DNA from: Earliella scabrosa
Taxonomy: Eukaryota; Basidiomycota; Agaricomycetes; Polyporales; Polyporaceae
Length of the DNA stretch: 64,000 bases
Direction: 5' to 3'
NCBI GenBank assembly: GCA_022605405.1
Contig: JABYQQ010000007.1
Coordinates: 1 to 64,000, forward strand
Under the pieces are notes generated by a model. The model saw only the letters and a program-made list of their open reading frames with translations. It made no database searches and was not told the DNA's origin. A program made the position numbers and the translations under genes. Positions 59,420-64,000 of this stretch are shown here, one piece after another (positions within the stretch are counted from its first letter, which is position 1; each line of letters opens with the position of its first letter).

Positions 59420-60050
59420 TGGTTGGAGCTCGGCTGGACGCTGCCATGACACGTCCAGGGTTGGAGGATTATGAACGTGACGATCGAGGGTGGCAGATCG
59501 ACCAACCGCGTCTATGAAGCATGTATTGTCGGGAAAGCGAGAAGCGAAAGGGACGTACTCTGCCATGTTGGGTTGTGCCGATCCCAACTTCCAAGAAGTA
59601 CCCGAACGTACATTGCTTTCGTCAACCCCGCCTCCGCTGCTTTCCGTGCCCACAAGTACGCTTCCGTGTCCGATTGGGGAAGCACGCCGGGCGAGCCCAC
59701 AAAATACCACGCGGTGAGCGCAAAGCATGCATCTCGATGCCAGTGGTCCTGCTGCGCAGCGATGTTCTGCGGGAGAGCGTCAAGCGGAGGACGGACAAGC
59801 ACGGGGACGGAGCAGCCACTGACCTCGCGGCATATAGCTGCTCGTACTGAGACTGTGACTGGTAGAAGTCGTCGCCGTCGCCGTCATAGGACGCTTCGTC
59901 GCATTGACCGTACTGGGACTGGCGGGGCTGGGGGTAATACCGGGATGCAGCACGGTCGTTGGGTATCGGGCCCGCAGCGGGGGAGAGTCGTCGCTAGTTG
60001 TATTCTGAGGCAAACATTTCCGACTGTCGGGCCTGGGGTTGGGCGTACAT
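59420..60050 (-). pseudogene. Broken copy of the SKT5-like gene
   Basis: The minus strand starts at the same ATG context (MYAQPQARQS) as the intact gene at 51364 but codon 19 is a stop (TAG at 59996-59994). About 860 bases covering most Sel1 repeats are missing: at about 59817 the sequence jumps from the N-terminal exon straight to the first intron, matching 51127 and 50260 of the intact gene. The second exon follows (HRDACFALTAWY, then AEAGLTKAMY) with small insertions and deletions. The last exon with the CaaX end is absent. It cannot encode a functional activator. Confidence 0.88.
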
Positions 60051-60250
60051 GACAGCGAGGAGAGAGGGAGAAATGAGGAGAGGGTAGGGAACGAGGAGGA
60101 GACCTATAAACAGGAGGATCCTGAGCGTCATTCAGGCGCCGGGCCAGCGCTACATTCCCATTGCCAAACAGTGTCACGGTCAACCCGAATTGAGGTTCAT
60201 TTCCACCACCGGTACTCGCCATCCCTCCATCCCGAGCTCTCGTCTCCAGA

Positions 60251-61953
60251 ATGGACTTTCCCGAGTCTTTGGACTGCTTCATAGCTGATCATTCTCGGCC
60301 GCTGTTCCTCCTTCTCAAGAAGGAGACTCTGTTTCGCCAGCCCAACCTGACCTTCGAACGCCTGCGGAAGGCAGCAAATGCGATTCATTGGCGCAAGTGC
60401 GCCTGTAACCGCGATCTTGCAGACGCATGGCTCGTTCAGCAAGATTGGCAAGAACTTACGCCCGAAGAACGCTCTCTAGATCTGTCTTCGGCTGTCTTGG
60501 TTGACCTCAATGCACGAGTGATGCCACGTGTGCTCGACCCTTTCACATCCCACTATCGACCCGACACCAACGTCGCCACTTCTGTCAAAGGCGACGACCA
60601 GACGCGTGAGTCTCTGTTGTCATCGCGTCTTTGCAGTGATTGACTTGATGATGTTTCTCAGCCGCGCCCAGCACTTCTTTTCGGTTCGTTCACGACGTGG
60701 TTTGCGTTCCAACACCTGGAGACATCTATGTAGGTGGTTTTGCCCATTTGCATCCGGTTCGTTGCGCTCAACGGTCTTTAGCGCATTCCTGGAAGGACCG
60801 ACAACCACTTCAGTGCTCTTCGGGATCGCTGTGTCTTTATCGACAAAGCATCTTCCCTAGACTATGTGCATATGTCTCACGCTGCCAATGTCGAAGTCAT
60901 CCGACGCCCTCGCGGATTCGGAAAGTCCACTCTCCTTCCCACCTTAGCAGAACTCAAGGACATTCGCCCTGCTTCGCCCTGCTTCGCTCCCCGGTATCCC
61001 GCCAGTCATGGAAGGAGTATTTAGGTCCCCAACGCAGTGGCTTCGTCGAGCGAGGTCAATGGTGCTCTTCCTGGACTTCGCGACAATTGACATCGCATCC
61101 GTCAACGAGCTGGAAACTTCTCTGAACGCATTGTTGCGCGCTGCGCTCATTGCGTTTATGGAGAAGTATGCTCCCGAACTTGGACTGGATGTTGCCCTCG
61201 TCCTAGAAAACGGTCCGACGTCCGCGCTGCATACGATCGCAGTGAGTCTATCCCAGCATCGTTCGGAGCTTACCCCTAACTGTATCTTACCACACCGGTA
61301 CTTAGGCCGCTGTCCGACGCACTCGATACGAGATGTTCCTCTGCATCGACAACTACACTGCACCCTTCGACCATCTTTCCGAAGAGGTGTGGGGAGACGC
61401 CACCGCGGTCCTCGACCGCGTACTCTACCGTGCAGTCCGCGACCTAGTGACCAGCAAGAACATCACTTGGACTTTCCTCGTCGGCTCTTTCGTGACGGTA
61501 GATCGTGCGTCCCCATCGGCGCTAACTCGGACCTTCGCGCATCTGGACGGGGAGGTCGACGTCGAGCGACTGATGCTGAATTCGATGTCGACGGATCCGC
61601 CTGATTTCGATGATGACGATCCGGAACCAGAGATGATTCCGTTCACCGGCATGCTCAGGGACGTTGCCACGGACCTTACGCGCCTTGATTTCCTGCAGTG
61701 TCTCATGGGAATGACACAGAGGGAAGTGCGTGCGCTGGGACAGGTGGTGCTTGGTGACGGGGAGGGGTTTGCTGACCAGGTCCGCAGCAATCTCCCCGTG
61801 TGGACGTTCGAGAGCCGCTATGGGTCAAGCTTGGGCTTCCCGATAGTTGAGATGTACAGCTACGAGGACGTGCTGTCGCTTCTTCGGCAACGTTTGGGAC
61901 GCCCGAATGACTCGAGCGTAATCCTTGATCACGTTTACGTTGATGAGGAGTAG
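60251..61953 (+). pseudogene. Broken copy of the AAA-ATPase-like gene
   Basis: The exon structure equals that of the gene at 51.6 kb: 60251-60605, 60662-60729, 60782-61241 and 61306-61953. Exon 3 is 460 bases instead of 453: a 10-base tandem duplication (GCCCTGCTTC at 60966-60975 and 60976-60985) adds 10, and a 3-base deletion removes 3. The frame therefore breaks and meets TAG at 61022-61024, just after the P-loop (RPRGFGKSTLLPTLAE). Exon 4 has a premature TAG at 61951 where the intact gene has Lys. Elsewhere the two copies are close to identical, so the breaks are recent. A truncated N-terminal protein could still be made. Confidence 0.88.
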
Positions 61954-62102
61954 GCGATAGTCACCCAAGGGTTGCAGTAAAGGGGCACCCTTTTTTGCTT
62001 GTGCAGCTGTATACGTGCGGAAGACTTGTTTTACGCCCTACACCTGTGTCATCTCGGTGACGGTCGACCTTCGGGTTCCGGCTTAGTGCCTTCTCCGCAT
62101 CC

Positions 62103-63346
62103 ATGACGACGAAACTGAGACATGGTAAGACATGGGTGTGTTCATCCTTCTCCCTGTCTCCCGTATTGATCTCTAATATGTACGGCTTGCGGATGTCCAG
62201 AGATCCGTCGTACAGTTTCCTCAGGAAACGGAACAGGACGTGTGAGTGTGAATCGTGCCGCTATGAGGAACGACATCTGCTGACGACCGAGCGTTCTCAT
62301 TCAGTTGGGTCCTATGCGCTCCTTGTGCCCCGAGGAGGGGCGCTATGCGCAGACGACAGTCGTGGGTATTGCTTCCTCGCTGATCCAAATCAGATCTGTT
62401 TCTCCGTCCTCACTTGCTTCTGCGCAGTTCAGCGTCGACCCTACCATGGGCAAGATGTCGGTCACCTGAATCAACAGTGACGGATGTGAGTGCACCGTGC
62501 GTTGCTCTGGCTATTCCAACACTGCCATATTGGCCGTATCGCGCTGAATGTCCGCTCTGTAGCAATCGTCCCGCAGTATACCTTTATCACCGGCAACTCC
62601 ATCTGGGTTACGGGAGACGTCACCACGCTGAAGAATGCGTTCGCGTCTTTCTCCTTTGTGCAGGTGGTACGTGATGCCTTCCAACGTGTTACTCTCCGCA
62701 GAGACAGACACGGTCTGGTCTGATTCTCTGACATGCATCACGGTCACAGGATATGTATCTCAACGTACCGGACGCTGCATCCGCACCAGTCAGCTCCGCC
62801 GTTATTCCTGCCCCGCCTCCCCCCATCATACCAGCACTGCCCGTTACCATAACTGAGGCCGAGAGGACGAGCCGCAGGCTCGTCCTCCGATACCAATATA
62901 CCATGGCGGTCTTCTATTTGCTGTGCTTCATAATGTCGGAGTCTGGCATCGAAATTCTGGGGCCTCGGTGCCTATTTAACACAAGGATCATGTGGCCATG
63001 TGCGTATTATCATCGAAGTCCATTGCTGACCCGTTTGGCCCTGAATAGCCTCAGAGGAAGGTTCGATGATCGAAACAGTGCGTGGACTCACACAGGCATC
63101 CAATTCAAAAACATCCGCGCTATCGATGGAGGGCAGCCGTTGCGAGCGGTGAAGAAGCATGATCGACAGACGGAGAGCTATAGTCGAAGTTCATACGTTG
63201 GCTTCTGTGCTTCTCGGACTTTGAGAGGGCGGCAGGGGCACTCATTAGCGCGAGGTGAGGTGCACGAACGCTCACCGCCTCTCGTCTCCTGTGCTCGCAC
63301 CCTGCTCATACAACCGTTGTATTCGAGCCGTCATCGAGGTCGGTGA
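62103..63346 (+). CDS. Candidate multi-exon gene, structure unresolved
   Basis: Several pieces look coding on the + strand: MTTKLRH at 62103, then LGPMRSLCPEEGRYAQTTVV near 62.31 kb, then PQYTFITGNSIWVTGDVTTL with KNAFASFSFVQ near 62.57-62.66 kb. From there an 88-base GT-AG intron leads in phase to DMYLNVPDAASAPVSSAVIP and PAPPPPIIPALPVTITEAE. The middle (VVGIASSLIQIRSVSPSSLA, then SVDPTMGKM) would fit a compact beta-rich domain. I could not join all exons in one frame, and I recognise no family. Downstream frame to 63346 may be 3' untranslated sequence. Confidence 0.35.
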
Positions 63347-63394
63347 TTACGCTCACTGTTATGGATGTCGCTCATTCTTCCAACGCATCACTAG

Positions 63395-64000
63395 ATGGCG
63401 CTGTGGACCCGAGTCAGCGCGGCGATCCCCGCACTCAAGGCGAGGCTTGTCGAGTTCTTTACCGCGACATATACAGACCCCCGTTTCAACGACGACATCA
63501 TGTTCGAGATCTACTCCTACCTCGACCCCCCAGATGCAGCGCGCGCAGGCCGCGTTTGCACCCAGTGGAACGTCCACTCGGCGCGCGCGGCGTACTCGCA
63601 CATCTACCTCCATTCTGCGTCTCCCTCCGCCCTCCCACTCTCGCGAACATTGGGAACGTATCCCCACCTGCGTACGCTTGTCCGTCATCTCACCATCGTC
63701 CACTGTCACTCGACGGAAGACTCCACTGAGAGCTTGATGCTCGCCCTGTACGGATGGCTCATGGAACTACCCGCTGGCGCGCTCCGCACCTGCCGCCTCA
63801 TGGGGAACTACGTGGCCATCCTCGAAGCGACGCTCTCGTTTGCGGTCCTCTGCGCGCCGGACTCGCAGATCCTCACGATGTGGTCCGCGACCGGACGAGG
63901 GCTGACGAAGCGCATCCGCGTATCGCGAGAAAGCTGCCGTGCGCAACACACCGTCTTCCCATCCCAGTCCGACTGCATCCCCCAGCTGCTTCCCGCGTTT
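63395..64000 (+). CDS. F-box-like protein, family copy 3 (partial)
   Basis: An open frame running off the window, 202 codons visible. It starts MALWTRVSAAIPALKARLVE and has the F-box-like block FNDDIMFEIYSYLDPPDAAR, then AGRVCTQWNVHSARAAYSHI. RTLVRHLTIVHCHSTE corresponds to the same strand in copies 1 and 2 at 44.3 and 47.5 kb. Copies 1 and 2 are on the other strand, 15-19 kb away. The 3' end is outside the window. Confidence 0.72.
   Translation, partial: MALWTRVSAAIPALKARLVEFFTATYTDPRFNDDIMFEIYSYLDPPDAARAGRVCTQWNVHSARAAYSHIYLHSASPSALPLSRTLGTYPHLRTLVRHLTIVHCHSTEDSTESLMLALYGWLMELPAGALRTCRLMGNYVAILEATLSFAVLCAPDSQILTMWSATGRGLTKRIRVSRESCRAQHTVFPSQSDCIPQLLPAF

Overview
The window looks like nuclear DNA of a basidiomycete, most likely an agaricomycete and plausibly a polypore. 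The reasons are high GC content, dense genes on both strands broken by many short GT-AG introns of about 50-65 bases, and families typical of mushrooms: DUF6535, DUF3292, F-box-like expansions, Crinkler-type kinase genes and AAA-ATPase-like genes. No bacterial operon signals, tRNA, rRNA or CRISPR array were seen. Gene models were built by hand: splice sites were chosen so that reading frame and family motifs continue across every junction.

Layout. 0-12 kb: the 3' end of a HOG1-type MAP kinase; an F-box-like gene; a multi-exon F-box-type gene; a small ISG12 (IFI6/IFI27)-like membrane protein; a small conserved protein whose internally deleted copy lies 3 kb away; a Crinkler-like gene with a nuclease-like core and a kinase-like C-terminus; and an F-box/LRR-like gene. 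12-20 kb: a 13-exon ATPase of the ABC class, flanked by two related non-autonomous hAT-like elements (about 0.8 and 0.65 kb) with terminal inverted repeats and 8-bp target duplications. 20-29 kb: an intronless membrane protein, a 15-exon UBP2-type deubiquitinase and a DUF6535 membrane protein. 30-34 kb: a cluster of an unrecognised family with two intact divergent genes, a frameshifted copy and a fragment.

34-42 kb holds two housekeeping-type genes: a DUF3292 membrane protein and an ENA-type P-type cation ATPase. 44-49 kb: two F-box-like paralogues with a second ISG12-like gene between them; a third paralogue runs off the right edge at 63.4 kb. 49-62 kb: an SKT5/CHS4-like Sel1-repeat protein with a C-terminal prenylation motif, divergently paired with an AAA-ATPase-like gene. 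This pair, including the promoter between them, has been duplicated at 59.4-62.0 kb, where both copies are broken. Between the two pairs lies a larger gene joining a P-loop NTPase-like domain to a PD-(D/E)XK nuclease-like domain.

How the genes relate. The conserved genes point to osmotic and salt handling (HOG1, ENA ATPase), cell-wall chitin synthesis (SKT5-like) and ubiquitin turnover (UBP2, F-box proteins), but they are not organised as one pathway. The accessory blocks at 5-12, 29-34 and 44-64 kb show local duplication, decay and fast-evolving effector- or conflict-type domains. The most unusual parts are the Crinkler-like nuclease/kinase gene, the P-loop/nuclease gene beside the decaying duplicated pair, the two ISG12-like genes and the hAT-like element pair.
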